This document shows positions 55,075-62,887 of a DNA stretch of 64,000 nucleotides, piece by piece. The notes beneath the pieces were generated by a model. The model ran no database searches, was not told the DNA's origin, and saw only the letters and a program-made list of their open reading frames with translations. Location of the stretch: contig NZ_PXNO01000027.1 of the NCBI RefSeq assembly GCF_003007715.1, forward strand, positions 124,001 through 188,000, written 5' to 3'. The translations under genes were made by a program, and so were the position numbers. Positions within the stretch are counted from its first letter, which is position 1. Each line of letters starts with the position of its first letter. Source of the stretch: Marinobacter shengliensis. Its GTDB lineage: Bacteria > Pseudomonadota > Gammaproteobacteria > Pseudomonadales > Oleiphilaceae.

Positions 55075-57135
55075 TCAGGCGTTATTTTCCACGATACGGG
55101 CATGGAAAGTCTGTACAAACGTCTCAAATTCCTTGGGTGGCAGTGGCTTGCTGAAAAAGTACCCCTGAGCCAGTTTACAGCCACGCTGGCTCAGATAGTA
55201 CTCTTGTTCAGCGGTTTCAACCCCTTCGGCCACGACGGTAAGGTTCAGGCTTTTACCAAGGTCTATGATGGTGTTGGCAATTCGTGTGTCTTCCTCGTTG
55301 ACCAGCAAGTCCCGAATGAACTGCTTGTCGATTTTCAGGTGCTGAACTGGCATCTGCTTCAGGTAGGTGAGGGATGAGTATCCGGTGCCAAAATCGTCCA
55401 CCGCGATGCTGATGCCTGCACGATGAAGGCGATGCAGCTTGGCCACGGCGTCGGTGAGATTGGTCATAAAGCTGGTTTCGGTGACCTCAAGCTCCAGCCG
55501 GCCGGCGGGAATGCTGTGGCGTTTCAGGGTGTTCAGTATGTCATCGACGATTGATTCCTGGCGAAGCTGAACAGCAGACAGGTTCACAGCAATTCTAAGG
55601 GGTGAGCCTTCACTGGCCCATCGGGCGGCTTGCCAGCAGGCCTGGTCGAGCACCCATTGGCCAATCTCGACAATGGCACCATTGGACTCGGCAACGGGGA
55701 TAAAGTGGTCCGGGGGGATCATGCCGCGCTCGGGATGTTCCCAGCGCAACAGCGCTTCTGCACCGATAATTCGCTTGGTCTCAAGGTTGATCTGAGGCTG
55801 GTAGACCAGATGGAACTCGTGATTTGCGAGGGCGTTGCTCAGGTCTTTCTCAAGCTGTTTGCGTTCACGGATTTCCTGATCAATGCTGGCTACGTAGAAC
55901 TGGAAATGATTGTGTCCATTCTGTTTGGCCAGTGCCATGGTCTGTTCGGCGCTTTGCAGAAGACGGTCGGCCTGGTCAGCATCAGAGGGGAACAAGGCAA
56001 TACCGAGGGTAGCCGTCATGGATATGCGGTGGTTGCCGGCGTTGATCGGGGTGGCGAAGCTGCCCAGAATCTTTTCGGCGGTATCGGCCGCCTGAAATCC
56101 ATCGCGCAGCCGCTTCTCAACAACCACAAACTGGTCGCTGCCCAGCCGGGCAACACTGAACCGTTCCGAAGGCAGGTTGGCGGTCAGGCGACTGGCGACG
56201 GTCTGCAATATGGTGTCGCCAGTTCGGAAGCCGCACTGTTCGTTCACGGATTTGAAGTCATCAATGCCGCAAACCGTCAATGCCAGTGTGCCATGGGATT
56301 CCCTGGCAGCCACGATGTCGTGTTGCAGGTCTTCCATGAATGCGTCGCGGCTGGGTAGCCCGGTCAGAGTGTCATAGCGTGCCAGGCGATTGACCCGATC
56401 TTCGGCTTCCTGATGCCTTTTCTGGCTCTCAGCGATAGATACCAGAAGATTGTTGGTGGCGTTCACCCATAGCCCAAGCTCGTCTGCCCGATGTCCGTCC
56501 GGAACCGCAATCAGCCGGTCGTCGGGCCGTGCCGGGTCGACTGTGCGAACGGACTGTACAATGCGCAAAAGGGGGCGGGTAAGTACCAGGTGGAACACCA
56601 CGAACAGTACAAGGCCCAGAATCAGTGCCAGTGCAATGCCTGAACCAAAGGTGATTAATGCCCGGTTCAGCCAGTTCTCAGCGATAGGGGCAGTGTCGTA
56701 GTGCAATTCAAGGTAGCCGTAGATCGTGTCTGGGCTGGTGCCTCGGTGCAGGCTTTCGCGGTATTCACGAATGCTGCCGAAAATGGGGTCGGTAATGGGG
56801 CGGAATGCCCGGTCTTGCAGCGGCCTGAGCCGGCCGCCCAATTGGTCGCCATCCGGGTGGGAAATGCGAGCGAGGTGAATGGGCTCCAGCGCGAAAAGGC
56901 CATCAACCACTTGCTGGGCCAGGGTGTCATCAATACTGAAAACGGACTGGGTGGCGGCGTCACGAACCATTGCCATGGTCTGGTTGGCCTGGCGTTCCAG
57001 TTCCATGGATACCCGCCTGGCGTCGAGAACAACCTGAACGGTGCTGACCAGGATGCCTGTCAACAGGGCGACAATCAGCACCCAGCGCAGGATTCGGTAT
57101 CCCAGGTGATTTTCAACTTTGAAGGCGGTTTGCAT
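55075..57135 (-). CDS. GGDEF/EAL protein with degenerate GGDEF (probable c-di-GMP phosphodiesterase)
   Basis: 686 residues: two membrane helices (about 15-36, 160-185) flanking a periplasmic sensor region, HAMP-like linker (about 187-235), GGDEF domain (about 250-415) and EAL domain (about 430-680). The GGDEF signature reads GSDQF (332-336), so cyclase activity is unlikely. EAL motifs look intact: E460-A-L-L-R-W, NLS (518-520), DDFGTGYSSL (580-589), KIDKQF and AEGVET. Predicted to hydrolyse c-di-GMP, with the GGDEF part possibly regulatory. lemA follows 23 nt downstream, so the three minus-strand genes may be one transcript. Confidence 0.93.
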   Translation of the reverse strand: MQTAFKVENHLGYRILRWVLIVALLTGILVSTVQVVLDARRVSMELERQANQTMAMVRDAATQSVFSIDDTLAQQVVDGLFALEPIHLARISHPDGDQLGGRLRPLQDRAFRPITDPIFGSIREYRESLHRGTSPDTIYGYLELHYDTAPIAENWLNRALITFGSGIALALILGLVLFVVFHLVLTRPLLRIVQSVRTVDPARPDDRLIAVPDGHRADELGLWVNATNNLLVSIAESQKRHQEAEDRVNRLARYDTLTGLPSRDAFMEDLQHDIVAARESHGTLALTVCGIDDFKSVNEQCGFRTGDTILQTVASRLTANLPSERFSVARLGSDQFVVVEKRLRDGFQAADTAEKILGSFATPINAGNHRISMTATLGIALFPSDADQADRLLQSAEQTMALAKQNGHNHFQFYVASIDQEIRERKQLEKDLSNALANHEFHLVYQPQINLETKRIIGAEALLRWEHPERGMIPPDHFIPVAESNGAIVEIGQWVLDQACWQAARWASEGSPLRIAVNLSAVQLRQESIVDDILNTLKRHSIPAGRLELEVTETSFMTNLTDAVAKLHRLHRAGISIAVDDFGTGYSSLTYLKQMPVQHLKIDKQFIRDLLVNEEDTRIANTIIDLGKSLNLTVVAEGVETAEQEYYLSQRGCKLAQGYFFSKPLPPKEFETFVQTFHARIVENNA

Positions 57136-57316
57136 TCCGAGTCTTGTGGCTCATCTGTCCGGATTGTTCTTGGGTGCAGGCGCCAGGGTCAGGCCTGCCG
57201 TGTACGACAGTATGGTTCAGATTTTTTGCAACTGCATGGAGTATGGCCGATTTTTTCAAATAATCATGGGTGGGCGTGTATCGATTTGTTGCGGTTTCGT
57301 CGCATTTGGATACAGA

Positions 57317-57346
57317 AACGCCCGCCAGGCTGACCTGGCGGGCGTT
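57317..57346 (-). terminator. Hairpin terminator after sodB
   Basis: 13-bp perfect stem (57317-57329 with 57334-57346) and 4-nt loop, 45 nt beyond the sodB stop. On the minus strand only a short T-rich tail (TTTCTGT) follows. Confidence 0.7.
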
Positions 57347-57390
57347 CAGGCGGAAGCGGCCGGGCAGCTTCCGACGGCACTACTCTGTGA

Positions 57391-57969
57391 TCAGGCCAGA
57401 TTTTCGTTAACGAAATTCCAGTTGACCAGGTTCCAGAAGCCTTCGAGGTAATTCGGGCGGCTGTTCCGGTAATCGATGTAGTAGGCGTGTTCCCAAACGT
57501 CAACAGTCAGTACCGGCTTGTCAGCGCCGGTCAGCGGAGTTTCCGCGTTGCTGGTATTAACGATGGCTACGCTGCCGTCGGCCTTCTTCACCAGCCAGGT
57601 CCAGCCGGAGCCGAAGTTGTTGGCGGCTTTGTCGTTGAATTCTTTCTTGAACTCTTCGAAAGAACCAAACGCTTTCTCGATCGCTTCTTTGGCAGCGCCA
57701 GTGGGCTCGCCACCGCCGTTCGGGCTCAGGCAGTTCCAGAAGAAGGTGTGGTTCCACACCTGCGCAGCGTTGTTAAACAGTGGGCCGCTAGCGCTCTTGA
57801 TAATGTCTTCCAGGGATTTGCTGGCATTATCGGTGCCGTCAATCAGGCCATTCAGCTTGGTGACGTAGGTCTGGTGGTGCTTGCCGTAATGGTATTCCAG
57901 GGTTTCCTGGGACATGTGCGGTTCCAGAGCGTTTTTTTCGTAAGGCAGTGCGGGAAGTTCAAATGCCAT
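57391..57969 (-). CDS. sodB: Iron superoxide dismutase
   Basis: 192-residue cytosolic Fe-SOD converting superoxide to peroxide and oxygen. Seen: FELPALPYEKNALEPHMSQE, metal-ligand regions TLEYHYGKHHQTYV, NHTFFWNCLSPNGGG and VDVWEHAYYIDYRNSRPNYL. The GGG after NCLSPN and the overall pattern favour Fe over Mn. GGGAGAA precedes the ATG. Iron-dependent (Fur/sRNA) control is usual for sodB; no Fur box was confirmed here. Confidence 0.96.
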   Translation of the reverse strand: MAFELPALPYEKNALEPHMSQETLEYHYGKHHQTYVTKLNGLIDGTDNASKSLEDIIKSASGPLFNNAAQVWNHTFFWNCLSPNGGGEPTGAAKEAIEKAFGSFEEFKKEFNDKAANNFGSGWTWLVKKADGSVAIVNTSNAETPLTGADKPVLTVDVWEHAYYIDYRNSRPNYLEGFWNLVNWNFVNENLA

Positions 57970-58043
57970 GAGGTCGTTCTCCCTGTCTCTCTGTTTATGT
58001 TGAATGTGTACGTCACAGCAATATAGGGGCGATTTGAGCTAAA

Positions 58044-59162
58044 TCAACCCCTTGGTGTAAGAGTGCTTGTAAACTCGGGGCTGCCGGGCAGGAACTGTGC
58101 GCAGTTCCGGACCCGCCACACCAGTTCTTCGTAGCTGTCGGCCAGAATGTTTACATGTCCCAGCTTGCGCCCCGGGCGCTCACCTTTATTGTAGAGGTGA
58201 ACATGAGCGTAGGGCAGTTCCAGTATGCGTTCAATGTCTCCATGCTCGCCGATGATGTTAATCATGCAGCTAAGCCCTCTGGCTGCCACGTTGCCCAGGG
58301 CATGGCCGCTGACAGCGCGAATGTGGTTTTCAAACTGGCTGGTCATGGCACCTTCGATGGTCCAGTGCCCGGAGTTGTGTACTCGCGGCGCCATTTCGTT
58401 GGCCACCAGGCCGTCATCGGTCTCAAAAAGCTCGAGGGTTAATACGCCCACGTAGTTCAATTCGTTCAGCAGAGATTTGATGTATTTCTCTGCGTCTTGC
58501 TGAATGTGTGCCTGAAGCGCAGGCGCGGGAGCAATGGAATAACGAAGGATGCCTTCGTGGTGGGTGTTCTCGGCAATGGGGTAGAAGGCCAGGTCGCCGT
58601 CCTCCGCGCGCACGGCAATAATCGATACTTCACGTTTGAAGTTGACGAACTTTTCGACGATCACCCGTGGGTGCCCGATGCTGCTCCAGGCGGCTTGTGC
58701 TTCTTCCGGTGTTTTCAGTACTGCCTGGCCTTTGCCGTCGTAGCCTTCGGTGATGGACTTGGCAACCACCGGGCAGCCGAGTTCTTCGGCAGCGGCTTTG
58801 AGTGACTCGGCGCTGTCTGCGATTTGCCATTGGGGTGTGGGGATGCCCAGGCGGCCGAACAGGGTCTTTTCGGCTTCGCGGTTCTGGCAAACTTCCAGGG
58901 CCCTGGGGCAGGGATGCACGGGTTTGTGTTTGGCGAGTTCTTCTGCCACGGCGACGGGCAGGTGTTCGAATTCGTAGGTAACGCGGTCCACCCGGGAGAT
59001 GAAGTCGTCCAGGTATTGGCCGTCACGGTCGATGATGACTTCGCCAAGGCCGGCGCTGGGACTGCCGGACATGTCATAGAACACGAAGTCTTTGGCCAGG
59101 GGGTAGCCTGCGAGGGCTAGCATGCGGCCTAGCTGGCCGGCGCCAAGTACACCAATTCTCAT
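58044..59162 (-). CDS. purK: N5-CAIR synthetase
   Basis: 372-residue ATP-grasp enzyme that carboxylates AIR to N5-CAIR in purine synthesis. Seen: MRIGVLGAGQLGRMLALAGY, VTYEFEHLP, ATP-grasp lid SITEGYDGKGQAVL, VEKFVNFKREVSIIAVR, and EMAPRVHNSGHWTIEGAMTS. Works with PurE, whose gene lies upstream on the same strand but is separated by an inverted-repeat element at 59206-59315. AGGAG lies upstream of the ATG. Confidence 0.97.
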   Translation of the reverse strand: MRIGVLGAGQLGRMLALAGYPLAKDFVFYDMSGSPSAGLGEVIIDRDGQYLDDFISRVDRVTYEFEHLPVAVAEELAKHKPVHPCPRALEVCQNREAEKTLFGRLGIPTPQWQIADSAESLKAAAEELGCPVVAKSITEGYDGKGQAVLKTPEEAQAAWSSIGHPRVIVEKFVNFKREVSIIAVRAEDGDLAFYPIAENTHHEGILRYSIAPAPALQAHIQQDAEKYIKSLLNELNYVGVLTLELFETDDGLVANEMAPRVHNSGHWTIEGAMTSQFENHIRAVSGHALGNVAARGLSCMINIIGEHGDIERILELPYAHVHLYNKGERPGRKLGHVNILADSYEELVWRVRNCAQFLPGSPEFTSTLTPRG

Positions 59163-59205
59163 GTAATTTCTCCTGCCACGGTTTCGGCTCTGACATTGGT
59201 GGTGT

Positions 59206-59315
59206 GAGCAGTTCGGGGAAGGCTTTCCAAAACACGCTCAAGCCCATCCATGGGGCGCTTGGGCTCCGCCATCCATGGCTCCGCACAGTTTTGGAAAGCC
59301 TTCCCCGAACTGCTC
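59206..59315. repeat. Long inverted-repeat element between purE and purK
   Basis: Perfect 28-bp arms (59206-59233 with 59288-59315; 29 bp if the next T:A pair is counted) enclose a 54-nt centre that itself carries CCATCCATGG-type palindromic segments. The whole 110-bp unit folds into one large cruciform or RNA hairpin and looks like a MITE or repeat element inserted in the 174-bp purE-purK gap. No transposase frame and no clear target duplication seen. It could attenuate purK expression or act as an RNA-processing site. Confidence 0.8.
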
Positions 59316-59336
59316 ATCCAGCCTTGGGAGTTGGCT

Positions 59337-59828
59337 TCACTGATCTCTTGGATCAGGGTTATCCAGAATTGTTTGTGTCTGTGTTGCTCTGAACTCGTCA
59401 ACAGCCTTTCGGACGCCATCGTCAGACGTGCCAATAATCTGTGCTGCCAGCAGGCCGGCGTTGGTGGCGCCCGCTTTGCCGATGGCCAGCGTGCCAACGG
59501 CGATGCCGCCAGGCATCTGTACGATAGACAGCAGCGAATCCAGGCCGTTCAGGGCCTTTGATTGTACAGGAACGCCCAGGACTGGCAGAGAGGTCTGGGA
59601 GGCAACCATGCCGGGTAGGTGAGCTGCACCGCCGGCGCCTGCAATGATGACTTTCAGGCCGCGGTCGGCTGCGGTTTTGGCATAGTCAAAGAGCAGGTCG
59701 GGGGTGCGGTGGGCGGAGACCACCCGGGTTTCGTAGGCGACGCCGAGTTTTTCGAGCATGTCGGCGGCGTGTTCCATGGTGGGCCAGTCGGATTTCGAGC
59801 CCATGATGAGTCCTACAAGCGGCTGCAT
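59337..59828 (-). CDS. purE: N5-CAIR mutase
   Basis: 163-residue enzyme converting N5-CAIR to CAIR. Seen: [54 protein letters not shown] and the C-terminal LDNPDPRDQ. An in-frame ATG at 59864 would add 12 residues not present in the family; the ATG at 59828 ([12 protein letters not shown]) is used. First gene of the purE-purK pair. Confidence 0.96.
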   Translation of the reverse strand: MQPLVGLIMGSKSDWPTMEHAADMLEKLGVAYETRVVSAHRTPDLLFDYAKTAADRGLKVIIAGAGGAAHLPGMVASQTSLPVLGVPVQSKALNGLDSLLSIVQMPGGIAVGTLAIGKAGATNAGLLAAQIIGTSDDGVRKAVDEFRATQTQTILDNPDPRDQ

Positions 59829-60001
59829 ATGCAACTGTCCTGTGATAATTGGAAAGCCGGCCATTGTATGTTTTGCCTACCTACCATGCAACACAGGGCG
59901 GGCGTGGTTCCGGTAATCTTTAAAAGGCTTCATTTTAACGGATTGTTAAGTACGGGTATTATCGTGGCTGACATTTTGACCATCCCGATTCAGGAGTAGT
60001 A

Positions 60002-60958
60002 ATGGAACCCATTCGCCCGGACGATGACGAGCTGAGAGCTGAGCCCCCTATTGGTGGCGCCGAGCCCAGAAAGCCTGATGGGCAAAAAGGTAAATCCGCC
60101 AGTAACCGGCAGAAGCCTCCTAAGCCCCCAAAACCGGAGAAGACGTCTGGCGGTGGCGGCCCGGGAGGTGGGTTGTTGATGTGGCTTTTGTTGGTGGTCG
60201 TGGCCGCAGGCGCGGGTGCCGGCTGGTATTTTCAGAATGAGCGTATTGAAGCCCTTGAGGGGCAGCTGGAAGAGGCGGATTACTGGGCTCGGCAGAGTAA
60301 GTTGGCGCTGGCGCGCTTTGAGGGTGAGTTATCAGAAACCGGGGAGTCGCTGCAGGAGCGGGGAGCTTCCCTGGAGGAGAAGATTGCGGCTAATGACGAG
60401 CGCCTGGATTCCGCAGACAGTGAAATCCGTAAACTCTGGGTGATTGCCAACGAGCGCAACAAAAAACGGCTTGATGAGCACCAGCAAAGGTTGGCGGATG
60501 TTGATGATCAGCTTGCCCAGGCAAACAAGGCTGCGTCTGATTTGACCTCATCGTTGGAGCAGGCACGCACCGGGTTGTCGGCGGATGTGGCGCAGGTGCG
60601 GCAGCGGCTTGACGATTCCGTCGCTTCGCTGGAGCGAGCGAACCAGGAGGCAACGCAGCAGTTGACACGGTTGAGTCAGCAGATCGGTGATGTGGACCAG
60701 GTGGTTGAGAGCCGGATAAGGCGCTTTGAGCAGGAGCAAAAGCTGGGGATCAGTGGCATGGAAGGCCAGATTGCCGCGCTGGAACAGAAGGTGGACTCCA
60801 TGGCGGGCGACGGCGAGGTCCGGGCTTTGAGGAATCAGCTGTCTGAGCTCAAGAAAACCGTTGATGCGGTGGATGCGTCGCGGTCTCAGCTTACTTCCCG
60901 GCTGGTCCGGTTGTCCGAAGAGGTTAACCAGCTTCGCTCGCAGGTTTCCGGAAACTAG
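60002..60958 (+). CDS. Single-pass membrane coiled-coil protein, function unknown
   Basis: 318 residues: a Pro/Lys/Gly-rich cytoplasmic N-tail (1-56), one membrane helix (about 58-76; LLMWLLLVVVAAGAGAGWYF), then an almost continuous coiled coil to the end (about 78-315) with heptads such as LRNQLSELKKTVDAVDASRS. AGGAG precedes the ATG. Comparable proteins lie near purEK in other gammaproteobacteria, but no function is known to me. The topology suggests a periplasmic spacer. Confidence 0.82.
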   Translation: MEPIRPDDDELRAEPPIGGAEPRKPDGQKGKSASNRQKPPKPPKPEKTSGGGGPGGGLLMWLLLVVVAAGAGAGWYFQNERIEALEGQLEEADYWARQSKLALARFEGELSETGESLQERGASLEEKIAANDERLDSADSEIRKLWVIANERNKKRLDEHQQRLADVDDQLAQANKAASDLTSSLEQARTGLSADVAQVRQRLDDSVASLERANQEATQQLTRLSQQIGDVDQVVESRIRRFEQEQKLGISGMEGQIAALEQKVDSMAGDGEVRALRNQLSELKKTVDAVDASRSQLTSRLVRLSEEVNQLRSQVSGN

Positions 60959-61104
60959 GCTCTTGCCTTCTCCAGAAGACTCGGCTTCCAAGGTGTAGGG
61001 GGTGAATGTAACGATTTGTATTCATCCCTTGCGGTAGCTCTCATTTCTATTGAGTGGCAGTTGTTATCATCGGCTAACTCGATAGGGATGAAGAGTGCAT
61101 AACA

Positions 61105-61965
61105 ATGAAAAAACGAGTGCCTTACCTTCGGAACGCTATCGCCCTGTTGTGTGTGGTGGCGCTCTCCGGCTGTACCATCTATCAATCTATTGGCAAGAGT
61201 GTGGGGGCTTTCCTGCATCCTGTGTCGGGGCATGACTTTGTCCATATCGACACCGATGCCTGGGATCAGCGCAATGCTGTTCTTTACTTCTACCGCACTC
61301 ACTCCCAATGGGCTGCGGATGAGATCGAGTCGCCCAGCGTCTACATCGACGACAAGCACTACTTCAACATCCGCAACAACAGCTACACCTGGCTTGAGGT
61401 GAAACCCGGTGAGCGCCACATTGCTATGCGCAGGCCGCTGTTGGGACTGGAGGGGCTGAATTCGTTCAGCTTGAGCCTGATTGCCGATGCCACGCTGCGG
61501 GTTGAGCCCGGCAAGATCTATTACCTGCGTTACAACGAGCTGACCGAGCCGGAGCGGCGCCATCCGGATCTGGACCCGGATCATCCCCTGGCCAGTGGCG
61601 ATCTGCAGCTGGTGACCCGTGACTACGCCATGCAGTCCGGTCAGATTGTTTCCACCCTGTTCCTCAACAGCGACCTGCTGGCGCCGAATCATGCTGGTGC
61701 TTCCATTGTTGAGGTCAATGAAGACATGGATTACAAGAAGCGAAAGGCGGCGTTGGAGGAAGAGCGGGAGCTTGAGGTTGAGCAACTGAAACAGCAGGGT
61801 AAGTATGAGTCTGCCTCCTGGTACTGGCCGTTCGGTGGTGGCCCCACAGAGCCCCTGGAGGCGGATCAGAAGCTGGAGGCGTTGGAGCGGGATTACGCAA
61901 AGCTGGAATTGGAGCGTAAGCGGCGCCGTGAAGAGGAATCCGGCGGCGGCTGGTGGATTTTCTGA
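61105..61965 (+). CDS. DUF2846-type lipoprotein
   Basis: 286 residues. Lipoprotein signal with lipobox LSGC (Cys about 23), then a beta-rich DUF2846-like domain (about 48-160; AVLYFYRTHSQWAADEIESP, SVYIDDKHYFNIRNNSYTWL, GERHIAMRRPL), and a long charged C-terminal helix (about 215-286; KKRKAALEEERELEVEQLKQ) ending GGGWWIF. Probably outer-membrane-anchored; function unknown. It stands alone, 146 nt after the coiled-coil gene. Confidence 0.85.
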   Translation: MKKRVPYLRNAIALLCVVALSGCTIYQSIGKSVGAFLHPVSGHDFVHIDTDAWDQRNAVLYFYRTHSQWAADEIESPSVYIDDKHYFNIRNNSYTWLEVKPGERHIAMRRPLLGLEGLNSFSLSLIADATLRVEPGKIYYLRYNELTEPERRHPDLDPDHPLASGDLQLVTRDYAMQSGQIVSTLFLNSDLLAPNHAGASIVEVNEDMDYKKRKAALEEERELEVEQLKQQGKYESASWYWPFGGGPTEPLEADQKLEALERDYAKLELERKRRREEESGGGWWIF

Positions 61966-62014
61966 GCGAGGGTTGTCTACACTGGAGTTGGTTGACTGCG
62001 GTGAGATAAAAACA

Positions 62015-62272
62015 ATGTCGCTCAAAGATAATCTGGTAGTTCGATTCGAGAAAGTGGCGGGGCGCCTGGTGCCCTATCTGGAAGAGTCCTGGCGGGATGT
62101 CAGGGTCAAGCTGGATGATCTCAACCGTTCGCTGGCCAGTCAGGCGATACCGAATGAACGGAGAGACAAAGTCAGTGAGTTGGCGTTGCGTCAGAAGGGC
62201 GAGCAGGCGGGCCAGAAAACCGGGGAGGTGCGCGACTTTCCTGGCGGGCGCAAACGGCACACAAGCCCCTGA
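62015..62272 (+). CDS. Small hypothetical protein, 85 residues
   Basis: MSLKDNLVVRFEKVAGRLVP onward: amphipathic, charged, mostly helical, no signal peptide; C-tail basic (GGRKRHTSP). The start is the ATG at 62015; the longer open frame upstream is a shadow of the lipoprotein gene. The ribosome site is weak. It lies 49 nt after the DUF2846 gene, so it is likely co-transcribed. No family recognised. Confidence 0.6.
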   Translation: MSLKDNLVVRFEKVAGRLVPYLEESWRDVRVKLDDLNRSLASQAIPNERRDKVSELALRQKGEQAGQKTGEVRDFPGGRKRHTSP

Positions 62273-62337
62273 TTTTGATTAATAAATGCTCAGGTAATGC
62301 CGGGTCAGAAAAAATTCATGAATTTTCCGGAAAACAT

Positions 62338-62365
62338 TTGACACGGTGAGTGAAATGCTTAAAAT
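62338..62365 (+). promoter_or_regulatory. Sigma-70 promoter of the tRNA Val-Asp-Val cluster
   Basis: TTGACA (62338-62343), 16-nt spacer, TAAAAT (62360-62365), followed by a GCGCG discriminator as expected for a stringently controlled stable-RNA promoter. About 97 bp upstream of the first tRNA. Confidence 0.82.
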
Positions 62366-62462
62366 GCGCGTCTCACTTGGTTGATGCAGCAATGCTGAAT
62401 CAACAAGCGCTAAGCGCAACAAGTGACCGCTTTGAGCCTGAAGAACAGTAAGGCCACGAAGT

Positions 62463-62538
62463 GGGTGGTTAGCTCAGCTGGGAGAGCATCGCCCTTACAA
62501 GGCGAGGGTCGCAGGTTCGATCCCTGCACCACCCACCA
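62463..62538 (+). tRNA. tRNA-Val (anticodon TAC), copy 1
   Basis: 76-nt cloverleaf with encoded CCA; acceptor GGGTGGT/ACCACCC, anticodon loop CTTACAA (TAC), T-arm GCAGGTTCGATCCCTGC. Identical to the copy at 62676. Confidence 0.98.
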
Positions 62539-62588
62539 TTTTCAAGCGGTTTCAGGTTCGGCGTTTATTTGCAGCGTTGAACCGATGC

Positions 62589-62665
62589 GGAGCGGTAGTT
62601 CAGTTGGTTAGAATACCGGCCTGTCACGCCGGGGGTCGCGGGTTCGAGTCCCGTCCGCTCCGCCA
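62589..62665 (+). tRNA. tRNA-Asp (anticodon GTC)
   Basis: 77-nt cloverleaf with encoded CCA; acceptor GGAGCGG/CCGCTCC, anticodon loop CTGTCAC (GTC), T-arm GCGGGTTCGAGTCCCGT. Lies between two identical tRNA-Val genes. Confidence 0.98.
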
Positions 62666-62675
62666 ACTTTTTCCC

Positions 62676-62751
62676 GGGTGGTTAGCTCAGCTGGGAGAGC
62701 ATCGCCCTTACAAGGCGAGGGTCGCAGGTTCGATCCCTGCACCACCCACCA
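62676..62751 (+). tRNA. tRNA-Val (anticodon TAC), copy 2
   Basis: Sequence identical to copy 1, 10 nt after tRNA-Asp. Ends the stable-RNA transcript before the terminator at 62761. Confidence 0.98.
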
Positions 62752-62760
62752 GATGTGAAG

Positions 62761-62792
62761 AAAAGCAGATCCAAACGGATCTGCTTTTTTTT
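62761..62792 (+). terminator. Intrinsic terminator of the tRNA cluster
   Basis: 12-bp stem (62761-62772 with 62777-62788), 4-nt loop, T8 run from 62785. Confidence 0.95.
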
Positions 62793-62829
62793 CGCCTGAA
62801 GGAAAGTCTGACCGCTTCCCCGATACAAA

Positions 62830-62856
62830 AAACCGGGAGCTCGATGCCCCCGGTTT
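62830..62856 (-). terminator. Terminator of the minus-strand reductase gene
   Basis: Stem AAACCGGG/CCCGGTTT (62830-62837 with 62849-62856) with an inner 2-bp extension after one mismatch; on the minus strand it is followed by a T run (complement of 62827-62832). Lies 32 nt beyond the reductase stop. Confidence 0.88.
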
Positions 62857-62887
62857 CTCGTCGTTCAGGTTGGTGCAAGGTCCGGCA

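Noticed and set aside
59204-59392. Short proteins encoded within the inverted-repeat element, on either strand
   Set aside because: Both frames are products of the palindrome (SSSGKAFQN-type peptide in both directions) and have no ribosome site.
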